Assembly: GCA_015680685.1 (NCBI GenBank)
Contig: MNCI01009587.1
Span: 36,262 to 81,962, forward strand
Direction of reading: 5' to 3'
Source of the DNA: Gnetum montanum
Taxonomy: Eukaryota; Streptophyta; Gnetopsida; Gnetales; Gnetaceae
DNA length: 45,701 nucleotides
Part shown: positions 1-11,910 of the stretch, one piece after another
How the letters are laid out: each line of letters opens with the position of its first letter
How positions within the stretch are numbered: the stretch's first letter is position 1
Program-made: the position numbers and the translations under genes
The notes under the pieces: model-generated
Databases searched by the model: none
The model's input: the letters and a program-made list of their open reading frames with translations, nothing else
Told to the model about the DNA's origin: nothing

Positions 1-1650
1 GAAGACCAGTGGCTGAATTTTCCTTCTACTTAGAGCACCAGATAAATTTTTATTTTTAATTTGAATTTTTATTTTGTGTTATTTATTTTACTCAAAACTA
101 CACAAGTGTTTAATTTTGATTTTTATATGTTTTTCGAAACATAACAGAACGCTCCTAAAATCAAATTTAAGTTTTTAATATTTTGTTTAAAATATTGTTA
201 TTATTGTCTTGTCACATAGCCCTTTCCAGTTGAGACTATTCCCGGGTTTCCGTACCCATACGGGAGGCGCTCTAGGCAATAGTCTCCTAAAACAAGTTTT
301 CACAGGTGTTGGCGGCTTGTCCAAAATTTACGCATCAACAATATCATAAGCCTTTACAACATTGTATGATTGTTTATTTTCCAATAACCAAACCTCAGCA
401 TTTTGTAAGAAAAAAGGTATTTACTAATGTAAAAAAAGTCAGAACATTGCTTTTATGCATTGCATATAAGATATTAGATAGTGAACTATTTTATTAAGTA
501 TCTAAAAATAAAGAAAAATTACCTTGTGTTGAAAATATAAAAAAATAAACTAACTTGTTATGCAATATGTTGAAGAGCTGACCATAGTCTCCATCAAGAT
601 CATGTGGAACATAGGATGCATCTTCTTTTCAAAGAAGTTCTTGATACTCTTGCCAAGCAATATATTTAACTGCTGAGACTTTAGATTCCTATAGCCATAA
701 AAGTGATCCATAAGTCAACCATAAAATTGATCCACCTAATTAGTTGCTTTTACCATTTTTAAGAAAAAAGAAATCTTTAATTATAAACTCAATCTTTTCA
801 CACCAATTTCATCATATTCTAGCCATTTCTTCAAAAGGATTTAGTGTTTCTAAGCAATTTTTGTCATTTTTGTTTTAATTTAGTGCATAATGAGTCCTTT
901 GACAAAATATGTTTTATTTATTAATGCTTACATATAAACGTTTTAAAAAAATAAATTAATTTGTCTTAACCATTTTTCAATTAAGAACACTATTTATATA
1001 GTGTCACCATTACTATCACATTTAACAGTTTTCCATCATTCACTGTGATTTATATTATTGAAATGATCATAAAGATTTTGTTTAGAGTTTTTAGTTCATT
1101 TCGAAAATATATAACAAGTATACGAAATGAGATAGAACAAATTGTGACAGTAACCTAAACTAAGGCACCATCACAGTAATAGAGAGATGGGGAGGCATGC
1201 AGAGAAATACAAGTTCAAATTATGTAGATCACAACTACTATAACAATTTGTAGATGAACACTACTTCAACAAATTTCATGAAAAACACACCTACAAACCA
1301 TAACAAGACAAAATGAGGGTTACATAAATAATTAGGCATCATTAATGATAACAGCAAGCAACTACGTTAGTTTTACTACAAGAACCAAAGAGGATTGTGC
1401 AGCTAATAGGTATTCCAAACACAATGACTTCTTCATATTTTGTGTTTTCCATTACAAAAATAGGAACCATTTTAAAATGCCATTGCATCCGGACATAATT
1501 TCTTAACTCACTACTAGAACTCTAAGCCAGCATGGCGGATATTTTACCAAACATATTCCTAATTATTACCTTACCCTCTAGAAATTTTTTTAGAGAGACT
1601 TCCACATTTTTTTTATTGTCAATCATATTTCTAGTACAGCTAGGTTGTTA
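1..1650. other. AT-rich spacer, no gene recognised
   Basis: This stretch is A/T-rich with many stops in all frames. The only reading frame of note, at 306-497, is 63 codons with no recognisable domain and I do not regard it as a gene. The one compositional island is a GC-richer block at about 220-310 containing an inverted repeat, listed separately. Confidence 0.6.
232..286. repeat. GC-rich imperfect hairpin
   Basis: GAGACTATT at 232-240 is the exact reverse complement of AATAGTCTC at 278-286. The loop holds a second short inverted repeat, CCGTA/TACGG, around 250-263. It stands out from the surrounding A/T-rich DNA. It may be a remnant of a transposon end, but no element can be delimited. 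Confidence 0.5.
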
Positions 1651-1652
1651 AG

Positions 1653-1748
1653 GCCAAGGCAGCTCCTAAACTTTCTCAATGTTAGCCAAGGCAATCTTTA
1701 AACTTTCTCAGTGTTAGCCAAAGAAGTTCCTAAACTTTCTCAGTGATA
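1653..1748. repeat. 32-bp tandem repeat, 3 copies
   Basis: Three head-to-tail units start at 1653, 1685 and 1717. Each begins GCCAAGGC or GCCAAAGA and contains CTAAACTTTCTCA or TTAAACTTTCTCA. The units differ by a few substitutions but keep a 32-base period. No coding function is visible. Confidence 0.75.
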
Positions 1749-2069
1749 TCTATTGATTTTTTTGTTGGTCTGAATGTTAGGAATGTCTGTCTATAGCTGC
1801 GAGGATTCCTACTACTTTTTGATCATGTTGTTAGGCCCAAGGTGCTCTTTGAACCTCTAAAGCTTTTTTGCTGGTCTAGAGGTGGGCTTAAAAAAAGAAA
1901 GAGAAATTTTCTTTGCCAACTTTGTTATAATGGAACCACCATTGGGGCACATTTCATCTTGGAAGAGCAGAGGCTTGTAATTTTCCTCTACAAATTTTGT
2001 ATATGTCATTGGAGAATTCAATGATTCTCTCTAGTTTGTAAACTTGTATCTTTTGTTGCACATCCACAG

Positions 2070-2202
2070 GTATGTTAGCTTTGATAATGCTCAACAAGTC
2101 AATAATAAGTGGCTACATGTAGGCTTTGTCAAGGTGTTGGCCCTCCTTGACACTTTGCTTCCTTTCATTTTTGATAAGGAAGAAGCCTTAGAAAGGATCT
2201 TG
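2070..2202 (+). other. Exon-like open block with splice-site borders
   Basis: A 133-base open segment is preceded by a pyrimidine-rich stretch ending CCACAG and followed by the strong donor GTAAGT at 2203. It reads about 44 residues, including the peptides FDNAQQVNNKWLHVGF and LPFIFDKEEALERIL, which look protein-like. I do not recognise the family. The reading stays open to 2226, into the donor-side sequence. It could be a lone exon of a gene or gene fragment whose other exons are missing or lost in the AT-rich flanks, or it could be chance. No neighbouring exon could be joined to it with confidence. Confidence 0.3.
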
Positions 2203-2229
2203 GTAAGTGAACCCCAATGCTTTTGAGTT

Positions 2230-5096
2230 CCTATGGTAGAGAAAATGTCTTAGTAATGTTTTTTTTTTTTTCTATTTATTTCCTTACCAACTAAGGTAAT
2301 GCTGTGAAGGGCCTCATGAAGTGACGCATGCCTATGACTAAACTACGTGAAATAAAATAAAGCTAGTTGTGCCCTTCCACCCATTACAAATTTAATAAAA
2401 AAATGGTTGGTTAAGTAATGTCTATTGCTTAGGCATACACAGAGTCAGTGAGCTTGCTAGCAAGGCTTACTTAGGCTAAGCAATCAAATAGGTAGTTGAA
2501 AAAATTCCACCAACACTCATATTTATTGGTTATTAACTATTTAATTTGTGTGCTCATTCATAGAATGAGCTTGGTGTAACATCTAGGTAAGTAATCACTA
2601 TGTCCATGCCCTCCTTAATAAGGACCCTCATGATGACACTATTTTTCCCTTGTTACTAATAGTCCAACAAAGGAGGATGGGGAACTCAACTTGACATTGA
2701 TGTCATTGGCCTTTGCCAATCTATCTCAATAAAAGAAGCTCTAGTATATACCATAGTTTGAAAAATCAACTAGATTGATAAATCAACAACCCTTTTTATA
2801 AATTGAATTAAGAAAATCAAAACAAATTGATCATCAATATTTACAAAAGAGAGCAATTATATGCACTCATGTTAGTGACAACACTTTTCATTCTTTTTCA
2901 TCTAAGAGCTTAGTTAGCATGGAAAATCAAATATAGAAATTTTAATTTTTGGATAGCATCAAAATTAGCAATATACAATATATTAAACTTAAAAAGTCAA
3001 TAAAAATATAGCACTATTCATTAGAAAAAATATCTAATTTTATTTTGAATCAGCTTCAATGTTGCTTTGCAATTAATCATAGGTTTCTCAATCTATAGTA
3101 TATACATAATATTTGGTACATAATATGATAGAGAAATATTTTTATTTAATTGTAAGACACTAGGGGACCCAAACATGATAGTAGTTCAATAATCTATTTT
3201 GTGATGGGACCTTCCCGTATGGGATAGATAGCAACAACTTGCATATGCAAGAATAGGCTATTAGAAAATCACAACCTTCAAGAGCTCCTTACTACCTTGG
3301 TTGCCATGAAGCTAGAAGATTATTCTTATAATTGCTTGCTACATTGATGGTGTTCATTCTCTTGAATTGTATTGCATAAAGGGTTAAAAACAATTTACAG
3401 TAAATAAATTGTTTGACCAAATAAGCATTGGTTGGCTAGTTTCAAATGCCATTTTTTTAATCTTCAAAAGATATCCATTATAATAAACCAAAGAAAATTT
3501 AAATGCTTTCATGTTCACTAGTTCATTTTAATTATGAATTGAAATTATCATTTTGATTCCTTCATTTTTGTGGTAACATATTATTGTTGGAGTAAATAAA
3601 AGTATCTAAGCCTACACCTAAACTAGGAGTTGGCAAGGGTGACAAGACTATTTTAATATTCGTAAAGTTCTTGACACAAGAACTGAATAACAAGATGTTG
3701 AGTAGATAGGAAATTTTAGGATCATGTCACATACTTAGAGTAGCCACATTTAACTAGTGATTATATAAGTACAGCAAGATTTGAGACAAATCACTATTGA
3801 GACTCAACATTTATTGCTATTTGTAATGTTGGCTTCAATAAATTCATATCATATAAAATCCCTCATTGCCTCATGTTACATAATAGGGAATTTCAGAAAT
3901 TTCAAGGATTAGAAAGAGAATAAATAACATTACAGTTAATAGCTAGTTGGGATGTAATGGGTAATGCTTACTTTTAAACAATTAAAAAACTTATTTTAAA
4001 GTTAGAAAATAAAAAGAAGAAATTAATTTTAAAATGTACAATGGTTAGTTTTAGGAAAAGAAGAACCATAATACCAAAACAAACAAACAAACAAACAACA
4101 TAAAGGGTAAGTCAAATAAAAAAAACTAGTTAAAAGAAAATGAGTTAAAGAAAATATTCAAGAAAAAAAATTAGCATAAAGAAATTTTAAGTATAACTAA
4201 ACTAGTCATTTTATCATTAGTAATAACATAGAATATACTAAGTAATATTTAAAAATTATTACAAAATATTATTTTTTAAAGAAAGGAAAGGATTAAACTA
4301 AGTAAGATTTTGATAGGTTATTTAACATTTGTTAAAATAGGACACTAAGCCACGTGGATAAAATAGATTTAATCTCAATTAACATTATCAAAATAAATTT
4401 TGATTTTTAGAGCTTTTCTAATTTTTCTATCTATAAAATTTCCATTACATAAAGAAATACACACACAATTAAAAGAGAAGTTCCATTATACAAGGAAACA
4501 TACATAATTAAAGAGAAGTTCTATACTATCCTAATGCAAGCATTGTAGTATCTGCATTGTAAAAAAAATGATAAACATAGCTTACCAAGAAAACTAAAAA
4601 TAAGTGAGTAGACTTGGTACCTGTAGGGCAAAAGCTTCCAAAGGTATTGGATCTAGAGTTGTCACCAAATAGACATCATTGTATTCATTGTTAATAAATG
4701 TTCTGCTATTGATAACAATAATACAATCAACTGAAGCCTCTTAGAAAGATTCTTCATGGTGGTTTTGAAAGAAGTATGTTCATTATCAAATAGCAATCAC
4801 TTTGAAAATGTTAACTGAAAAATAAAAGAATGAAATCCTTATAGCCAAGAAAATCACTTTCAAAGCAATATGAAAATAATGTTCTAGGCATTTTCTAGGT
4901 ACACAATGAATGCTAATTAAATCATGAAAATATTAAATTTTTCCATAGATTTTTTCCTATAAAAGTTTATTATACATTAAAGATTCATTTCAAAGGCATG
5001 GAACTATGTAACATTGTTCATTATCAATTGTTTGAAGTTGTTGGCTACCAAGTTACCCTATTTGATGAATATGTTTAATTTACTTTACTAGTAAAC
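2230..5096. other. AT-rich spacer, no gene recognised
   Basis: No supported gene. It contains a short (CAAA)n microsatellite near 4078-4096. A segment at about 4620-4730 reads open on the minus strand (peptide EYNDVYLVTTLDPIPLEAF) and ends CTACAG/GTACC, but it is too short and isolated to call. It also contains TCCCGTATGGGA near 3207, shared with the hairpin at the window start. Confidence 0.5.
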
Positions 5097-8000
5097 TTTT
5101 TTTTTCTTGAGAAGATTTTGAGATTTATTAAAATATAAGAATAATTTAGAATGGCATCAACACATGCCAAACATGAACACAGAAGTGAAAAGGTCCCCTA
5201 TCACCTCTTGCAACCCCAACCTATAGCCCAAAACAAGACCCTACCAGATGGCAATCAAAAGCCCAAACAACCATCACCGAGATAGCTCCAACACTTGCCC
5301 CAATTCCCCAAATTAATGTGGCCCCAAATAGAAATTAACCTTTCATCTCCTACACTAGGCTGGCACCCATTAAGCCCTCCTTAATTCCCAACGTCAACAC
5401 CCCCAACACACCCAAGGCCATCTCCTACTTTGTTGGTGTTTGCTTTAGCATCTCCTTACATGCAGCCATCTTGGTCGTAACTCACTACGCCTCCCTTTCC
5501 ACCCTCAAAAGCCCTTGAAGCCCAAAACTCTCCCACCTCTGCCTATGTTGTTCAACCATTTAAGCACACTCGATTGTGTGATGCTCGAATAGGTCTTCCA
5601 TGACTTGCAGATCCTTCATCCTTTATACATTTTCCTCCATTTGAATCATGGTTTATATTACTTCCCAACAAGATTATCAAGCCACACTTTCTTCACACCT
5701 CACCAACTCAGCTGTGAACTGACATGGCACAAAAATTTTATCCTATGAATAGTTGGTCAACATGGCCTACCCTCCTTGCAAACTGTTAGGCTCTATAGCC
5801 CACATGCTATCGTCATACACTTTCCCCATCTTTGTTATTCCTGCCTACCCCTCAAGCATCCAAGTCCCATGTTCCTCCAAAGGACTAGGATAATCCTAGA
5901 ATGTGTTATAGGCCTTTTTCACCTAACAAAGTCAAGGAAAAAATGAGGGATCTTGAAGTGAATGTTATGTCATATGCATCGGACAAATGTGAAGTGGAGC
6001 TCCATGAGTCTATGCGGCAACCCCGACTAAACGACTAACCAGTCGACAAAAATAGTTGTAGCCTGCCAAACCCTTGCTAGTTTTCCTTTATGTATGTGGC
6101 CACTAGTAGTCCATAGGATAGTGCCCCAAAAAAACTCTACCATAAACATGTGGGAGTGTATTTTTGGAGTAATAACCTCCCCTTCCATTGGCACCCCCAA
6201 AATTTCCTTGAAAGCCACCTCAGTGAGCATATCTTTCTACCCCTAAACCAAGTTTTCTCCACTTCCTAGTACATAAAGAAAATTTTTTTGACAATCCTAA
6301 CTTTGCTTCCATGCACTGAAGCATGCCCTCCCATCCAATTCTTACAATTAGCAGCCAAAGTTTTGCATCTTCAATGAATTAAGTGACCACTTGCTCATGA
6401 GTTAGCCCCCCTCCCATGGCCTATGTCACTTCTTCCAACAAGAAAACTCTAGCCCTAATGATCACAAAGGGTGTTGGCAACCATTATCCTCTAAAGAGAT
6501 AATAGTTCCTACATTTCCTAGCAGACCATAATATACCTAATGCTGGGGAATTTCCATAGGGGGGGGTGGGGGGGGTACTAGGGGAACGATCCAAGCCATT
6601 ATCTGGACCTTCCATATGAACGTACATTGGCTAATAAAGTTCACTAGTGTTTTTGTTGCTTCATTACAATGAGGAAAATTAGTATTAATGATGATTCCCT
6701 ACATCCTTAAGGTCATTCATACTAGTAAAGCATTGTGCCTAATGAGCCAATTGAATGGCTTCACCTTGTCCAATAGTCTTCCTCTCCACAACTACTTTCC
6801 ACCTGACCTCTATCAAGTGTAGAGTATTGATTACCTCTAATGGGGTTTTTCCTAGTAGTTCTTTAGCCTCCATTGTTCTGACATGTTCACATATGGTCTT
6901 CCATAAGTGTGAGCTCCTAGCATCAACCTCCCATCTATAGTACTTTTTTTGCAGAATCCTCATCTAGGGAGCCTACCCCTAGGCTATATTAGCATTTTGC
7001 TCACTAAGTGTTGCATGTGGATCATGACCTTATCCCAAAACATTAGCACCCCAATTCCTCTTGTCGCCTGCAGCCTCATAGTTAGTTGCCAATAGACCAA
7101 TTGTAACTTCTTGCCTCCTTTTTCCCTAGATCAAATGAAGTGCTTGATCATTTGATTGACTTTTTGAAGGACTTTGATCAGCAAGACAACCATAGAGGTG
7201 ATGTAGTGGGTTGTATCCAACAGCATTGTTGAGGCTAGGAACATCTTACCCTTCCAGGACAGGAACTAGTTACTCCAATGCATTGTCTTAGAGTGCAGCT
7301 TCTCCAACAATTCCATGCAAGTTCCCTTCTAGTGCTAATCAAAAATTGGCATCCCTAAGTATGGACCGTGCTGCCTCCCAGGTAGGATGTCTAGCAGCTG
7401 CATAATTTTTGTGCTCACTGGCCTTGTCGTGTTGATGAAATGTAGAGAAAATTTTCCCTTGTTAACTACCAAACCTAGTTCTAACTCCATCCTATGAAGA
7501 GCCCTTGTTAACACTTTCACTTATGGCACTATGGCTCTAGAGAATAAGCTTGTATCATTAGCATAATGGGTAGCTAGGTAGTATTCTCCGGCAATAGTTA
7601 GCCCCTACATCCCCTTGAAGAAATAGTATGTCTACAACAAGTCCATGACTAGGAGGAAGAGCAAGATAGAAAGTGAATCCCCCTACCTTAACCCCCTATG
7701 TGGAGCTTGGAACCCCCATAGCCTCTCATCAATATCTAGTGAGTATTTTCTTAAACTTTGTAGTTGGATATAGAGCTTAATAAATCCAAGACTGAATCCT
7801 TTTAGCAACATGACTTGTTGTAAGGCTACCTAGCTTACCATGTCATAGGCCATGGAGATATCTAATTTAATGCACATGCCTAGGTACTATAATCTTTGTA
7901 ACAAATGCAAGATCTCCTACAACAATAGGAGCTAATCCTATAGGAATTAGTCCCTAATGAACCTTACGTAGTGTGCATTAATAATTTTCATCATTAATGG

Positions 8001-8510
8001 GGTTAGTCACATGACCAACATTTTAGAAAAAAGATGTAGCAGCATGTTACAAACACTGATGGGCTTGAAGTGTGCTAGATTTGATGGGATAAGCACTTTC
8101 AGCACTAACACAATCTAGGAGTAGTTGATTTCCCAGTGCACTTGTTGCCAACTGAGCATTTGATTAAATACAACCATCAAGTTCTCGCCTAATATGTCAT
8201 CAAATTCCTTTAAAAATTTGACCAACCAACCATTGGGACCTAGGGCCTTGTTCATCTACATAGACTACAATGTCGCATCTAGCTCATCCCAAGTGAAAGG
8301 TTAAAGTAGGCTTTGGTTGTCCTCTCTTGTTACCATTTGCTGCATTAGCACTGAGATCTATTCAATCTCCCTCCTACACCAGACATTTCCCTAGTATGTC
8401 TACAAGATATCAACAGCCAACTTATGTTTCATAAGCTCCTTACTTTTGCTCATAGTGTAGAAAAATTAGGCATTCTTGTTTCTATCCCACAACCATGAGA
8501 CAAAATTAAG
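5097..8510 (-). mobile_element. 5'-truncated L1-type LINE (non-LTR retrotransposon)
   Basis: The minus strand carries an old LINE. Its 3' end is well defined: a nine-base A tract (T run at 5097-5105) preceded by AATAAA at 5124-5129. Reading from 8500 downward there is the region before the RT (LWDRNKNA, then FFY), the RT itself, and a linker or zinc-binding tail down to about 6000, then a 3' UTR. The endonuclease domain and ORF1 are absent, so the copy is 5'-truncated, as is usual for LINEs made by target-primed reverse transcription. It joins the 3' end of the gene A pseudogene at about 8510-8540. I could not find convincing target-site duplications. Confidence 0.85.
6000..8500 (-). pseudogene. 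LINE ORF2 reverse transcriptase, decayed
   Basis: Reverse transcriptase of an L1-type LINE, which would copy element RNA at a nicked target. Recognisable blocks in order on the minus strand are: NKALGPNGW (about 8260, normally NKAPGPDG), FKPISVCN, KLDISMAYDMV (normally KLDMSKAYDRV), GLR-stop-GDSLSILLFL (stop at 7683-7685; normally GLRQGD), and HYAND at 7554-7565, where the catalytic YADD has become YAND. The segment GLVVNKGKFSLHF follows, then GPYLGMPIFD near 7340. A later segment at 6739-6963 contains WKTICEHVR and resembles the post-RT region. Many stops and some frame changes show it is dead. The substituted catalytic Asp agrees with that. Confidence 0.85.
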
Positions 8511-8529
8511 ACACAACACAAGAAATGCA

Positions 8530-11348
8530 AAATCACAAATTACAAAATTTTGTGGAACTCATGTGGTTCCAGGTGGCGATGGCTTCTCTACGAGTTGCTT
8601 CCCCTTGGCTTGTGCTCTAGGTTTTGGAATTTGATGACATTGAGGTAGTGCCTAAATATTTTTCTCTTTTTTTGGGGGATCCTATGCCATCCATGTTGAT
8701 GCTCCAATGTTTGATGGAGTTGGCACCTCCCATGAACATGGTAGTTGCAGAAACATTTTGTTTGCTTTGACATACCAGGTCACAAACAACCATCGTTCCT
8801 CCTTGTAGGCTTTGGATTTATCCCTATACTCCTAAAAATATATAAGCCATCAAGCCAAGTCCACTGTGACATCTTTTCATCATTGGTAGCTTGCTTTAAC
8901 CACCTCTAGTTCAAAATTTGAAACTTTCAATGTTTGCAATGTTTTCTTGTGCTCTGCAAATTCTGCTTCATATTTAGCATAGGTGGTAGCTACCTACCTC
9001 TCAAGCTTTGTCCTCGGGCACCTTGCTGTCAACATGGCTAGATTGGCATACCACATGTTTTCCAATTCCATGTACTTTGTAAAATCTTGAATCTGTAGGT
9101 CCTAACTTTTAAGTTCTACCTAGTGGACAAATGCGTATGTGTCCAATATGGCCGCCAATCAGTGTGTTGAGCACTAAAAGAGTTGATGTGGACCTTGGCC
9201 ATATGGATCTCCTTCTCTATGACTTGCTTGTACATTCCCACCTAGTCTCGAAAATGCTTCTTTAACTTTTCATGCTACTTGGCCTCGTTTTGCCATTCAA
9301 TTATTTTGATGGCTGTCTTCTGATGAATTGCATGTACCTCCTCCATTGAGAGGGTTTGATTTTCTCTGGCCAAATGATTCATATCTTGATTGACCCTAAT
9401 CAATTGTTCTTGTAGCTATTGAAATTTTTCTTTGAGAACATTCTTTTGTTTCTCCACAGTGGTCAACTAAATATTATCAATAAAAAGCTATTTATTCTCC
9501 TCTTGTAAGGCTCTAAGTACCTTGGCATGCACATAGGTTTGCGCTTGTGCCTTGGAGGCATCCCAGTTGACCTTATCTTTCTCCTCCACCACTCTCTTAT
9601 TGTCTACCAATAATTTGTTGAGTTGCTCGGTCCCAAAGGTGTCCATCTGGTCTACAGGAATGAATTGAGAGGGGTCCCACTATGCAGCTTGTAGGGTTAC
9701 AAGCCTCTCTTGGAGTTTTGTTACCTCCACTTCTACATGCTCAACCCTAATCTCTACCATGACCAGCTTTCCCTTGGTAGAGATGAGGTCTGATTATGCT
9801 GCCACGACATCTTGTGGGATGTCAAAATAAGGACGTCATTACTTGTCCTATTTGCATCAACCAATTAAGCACATCCTCATGCTCCGCAGGAGTCATCGAG
9901 GAACTGGCCAATGTTTGAGCATCATGTGCTCCTGTAAAGTCTACTGGTGGCACAATAGGGATGTTGAAGGATTCTTTGATGTGGTCTATGACCACCTCTA
10001 TGGCTCCTACTGCACCTTGGTGCTGCATGACCATCACTGTGGCCCCTTCACCAGTCTCAAGTTGCACCTAAAATGATGTAGTGTTCCATGAAATTTGTTG
10101 TGACCAATCAATCTCCCCTCCACCTGTCTGAATCGACACCTCACCCTGTGCATGATGTATAAAGATAGTGGGATGTACGGTATCGTCGATGTTGCAGAAG
10201 AGATTATCATCATCATGCCTCCCCCAACTGATCATCTCAGTGATGGCCCTGAGATGGCTCATCGATGGTCAATAATCCTACAGTGGTGGTGGTTGGTCTC
10301 GTTGGCTTATGTTGGGCCCCACTTCTTGTTCTTGACTAGGCCTTGAGCTTGGGAGTTGGCTAGGCCCTATAGTTTGAGTTGCAATGGGCCCCACCATTTA
10401 TTCTTGCTCTGGCTCCAGTGTCTCACTAGCACTTTTCCTTGGAGCAAGTGGCTTTAGTAGTTTAGTGAATGAAGCATTTTGGACTCTTCTGGGGATGTCA
10501 TTGGTGTACCCCAGAATTTCAGCATGCTTGCATAGCTTCTTGATGAGATAGGGGAAGGGAAATGTAAAATTTTCTGTCTTGTGTTCCTTCAATTGCATCA
10601 GAATCTCCATAAGGTATAAGTGGGGTAGGTTAGCATTAACTTTTCCCATCAATATAGCACTTCTTCTAGCCACATACGTGGTGATTCTATTCAATCCTTT
10701 CATGGGGAAGATGTGATAAGTACCAATCTTGAAGTAGCTTCTCTCTTCCAACATCAGTTCTCCATATGTCTTATGTTCTTTACCATCCCCCCTCACCAAC
10801 CAAACCTTTCACGCATCTACATCGGAGCAAGTGGACATGTGAAAAACTTTCAGCCCTATATCTGGAAGGTTTAACACTTCTAAAATGGCCTTGGTAGAAA
10901 AATCAACAGACACACCACCAATGTCAACTATGGTACCTTCTTATTTATTGTGTCAAAATTGGTACATTTCTCATAAGTACCAGGAACCACTTTCGAAGAG
11001 GATAGGCCATAATGAGGATCCTTTGAGTTGGCCCCTAACGGCCTCAGGAGTGAATTCCATGAAGGATCTGAAGTTCAATTCCACAATCACTACAGCTGAT
11101 GTGGACCTTTCATGGATGGCCTGAACACACTTCGGGGACAACGTGAGGTGTTGTCCCTATTTAGGTGTTGCAACAACTCCTCCTTCTACCTGTCCCAAGT
11201 GTATAGTAGTGGGAGTCTCTTGATGGATACTGAATGATTGTGCCTCTTACTCTGCACATTGTTCGGCAAACTCTTGTCCTTTACCTCTCCTGGGTCACTT
11301 GGACACACCTTGAGATGGACCTTCTTGTTGTCCATGCTTTGGGGCCAT
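8530..11348 (-). pseudogene. Gene A: plant transposon-associated protein with coiled-coil tail, intronless, decayed
   Basis: From an ATG at 11346-11348 (MAPKHGQQEGPSQG) one frame runs to about 9822 with no frameshift, broken only by stops. It then shifts by one base and continues to about 8540, over 900 codons in all. The centre (about 10870-10480) has GGVSVDFSTKAILEVLNLPD and, later, a helical block ending FTFPFPYLIKKLCKHAEI. This layout resembles the family named putative plant transposon protein (PF20167, from memory, not searched). A Gln/Pro-rich linker follows, then from about 9820 long heptad-like stretches (VEVEVTKLQERL, KLLVDNKRVVEEKDK) typical of a coiled coil. The function of the family is unknown. 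A 67-base GT..AG segment ends exactly at the ATG. Gene B at 41829-45342 looks like a distant relative. Confidence 0.6.
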
Positions 11349-11415
11349 CTGCAATCACATGGGCCAATCATTAGTAAGGTTTCTTACCAAAGTTAAGTTA
11401 TACCTTACTCCTTAC
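11349..11415 (-). other. Candidate 5'-leader intron of gene A
   Basis: On the minus strand TTAAG/GTAAGGAGT starts at 11415 and the segment ends GATTGCAG at 11349, directly before the ATG of gene A. It is 67 bases long. Both borders fit plant splice sites, but no transcript evidence is available and short AT-rich DNA gives such sites by chance. Confidence 0.35.
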
Positions 11416-11839
11416 CTTAATGAATTTGGTTTTTATTCTATGTGATTTAAAGTTAAAAATTTTTATGGAAATATCCCCAAAAAGTTTTAATGTTTGGCCC
11501 ACTTTGCTTAGGTGGTTTCAAAGTTTAATTTCCCAGTATAGATAAGGAGATGAAATTGTTTTTGCCACATGTTTATTAGTTTTATACTTAATTCCCCTTG
11601 ATAGTGTCCTTTGGGTGATGACAAATTTCAAAAAATTTATGTACAATTCAGCATGTACCCCTCCCCCACGACTAAGCTGAACACTCCAGGTTCATATAGG
11701 TTTGAATGGAATGAAAATTGGAGCACTAGCGAGTGAGTTATGGCTGGTAAATCAAGAGGTGTGCAAGTTGCAGGTCGTAGAAGAAAATTTGAAAAACTTC
11801 CCCATGTGAATGTTGCAAATGATGTGGACATTCGTGGGG

Positions 11840-11910
11840 GGTTCCATATATGTAGGTAAAAAGGATGCGATATCGGGGACCTAATATCGCAGCCTAATAA
11901 AAATAGGGCA
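11840..11910 (-). promoter_or_regulatory. LTR U3-like fragment with TATA-like box
   Basis: The plus-strand segment at 11867-11895 (GATATC, eight bases, then AATATCGCAGCCT) matches the first part of the minus-strand LTR at 15372-16213 (GATATC, eight bases, then GATATTGCAGCCT). A TATATG box lies about 20 bases away at 11845-11851 on the minus strand, in the same relative order as the TATA box of that LTR. It could be a leftover LTR end, the 3' LTR start of the element at 11911-16213, or a promoter used by gene A, about 430 bases downstream. The rest of the LTR is not recognisable here. Confidence 0.45.

Noticed and set aside
4620-4733. Minus-strand exon reading NDVYLVTTL, similar to a kinase segment
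   Set aside because: The similarity is a few residues only, the rest of a kinase is absent, and the flanks have stops.
11070-11350. Rest of a 3' LTR continuing from the U3-like block at 11840-11910
   Set aside because: The sequence here is the open reading frame of gene A and does not match the R-U5 part of the LTR copies.
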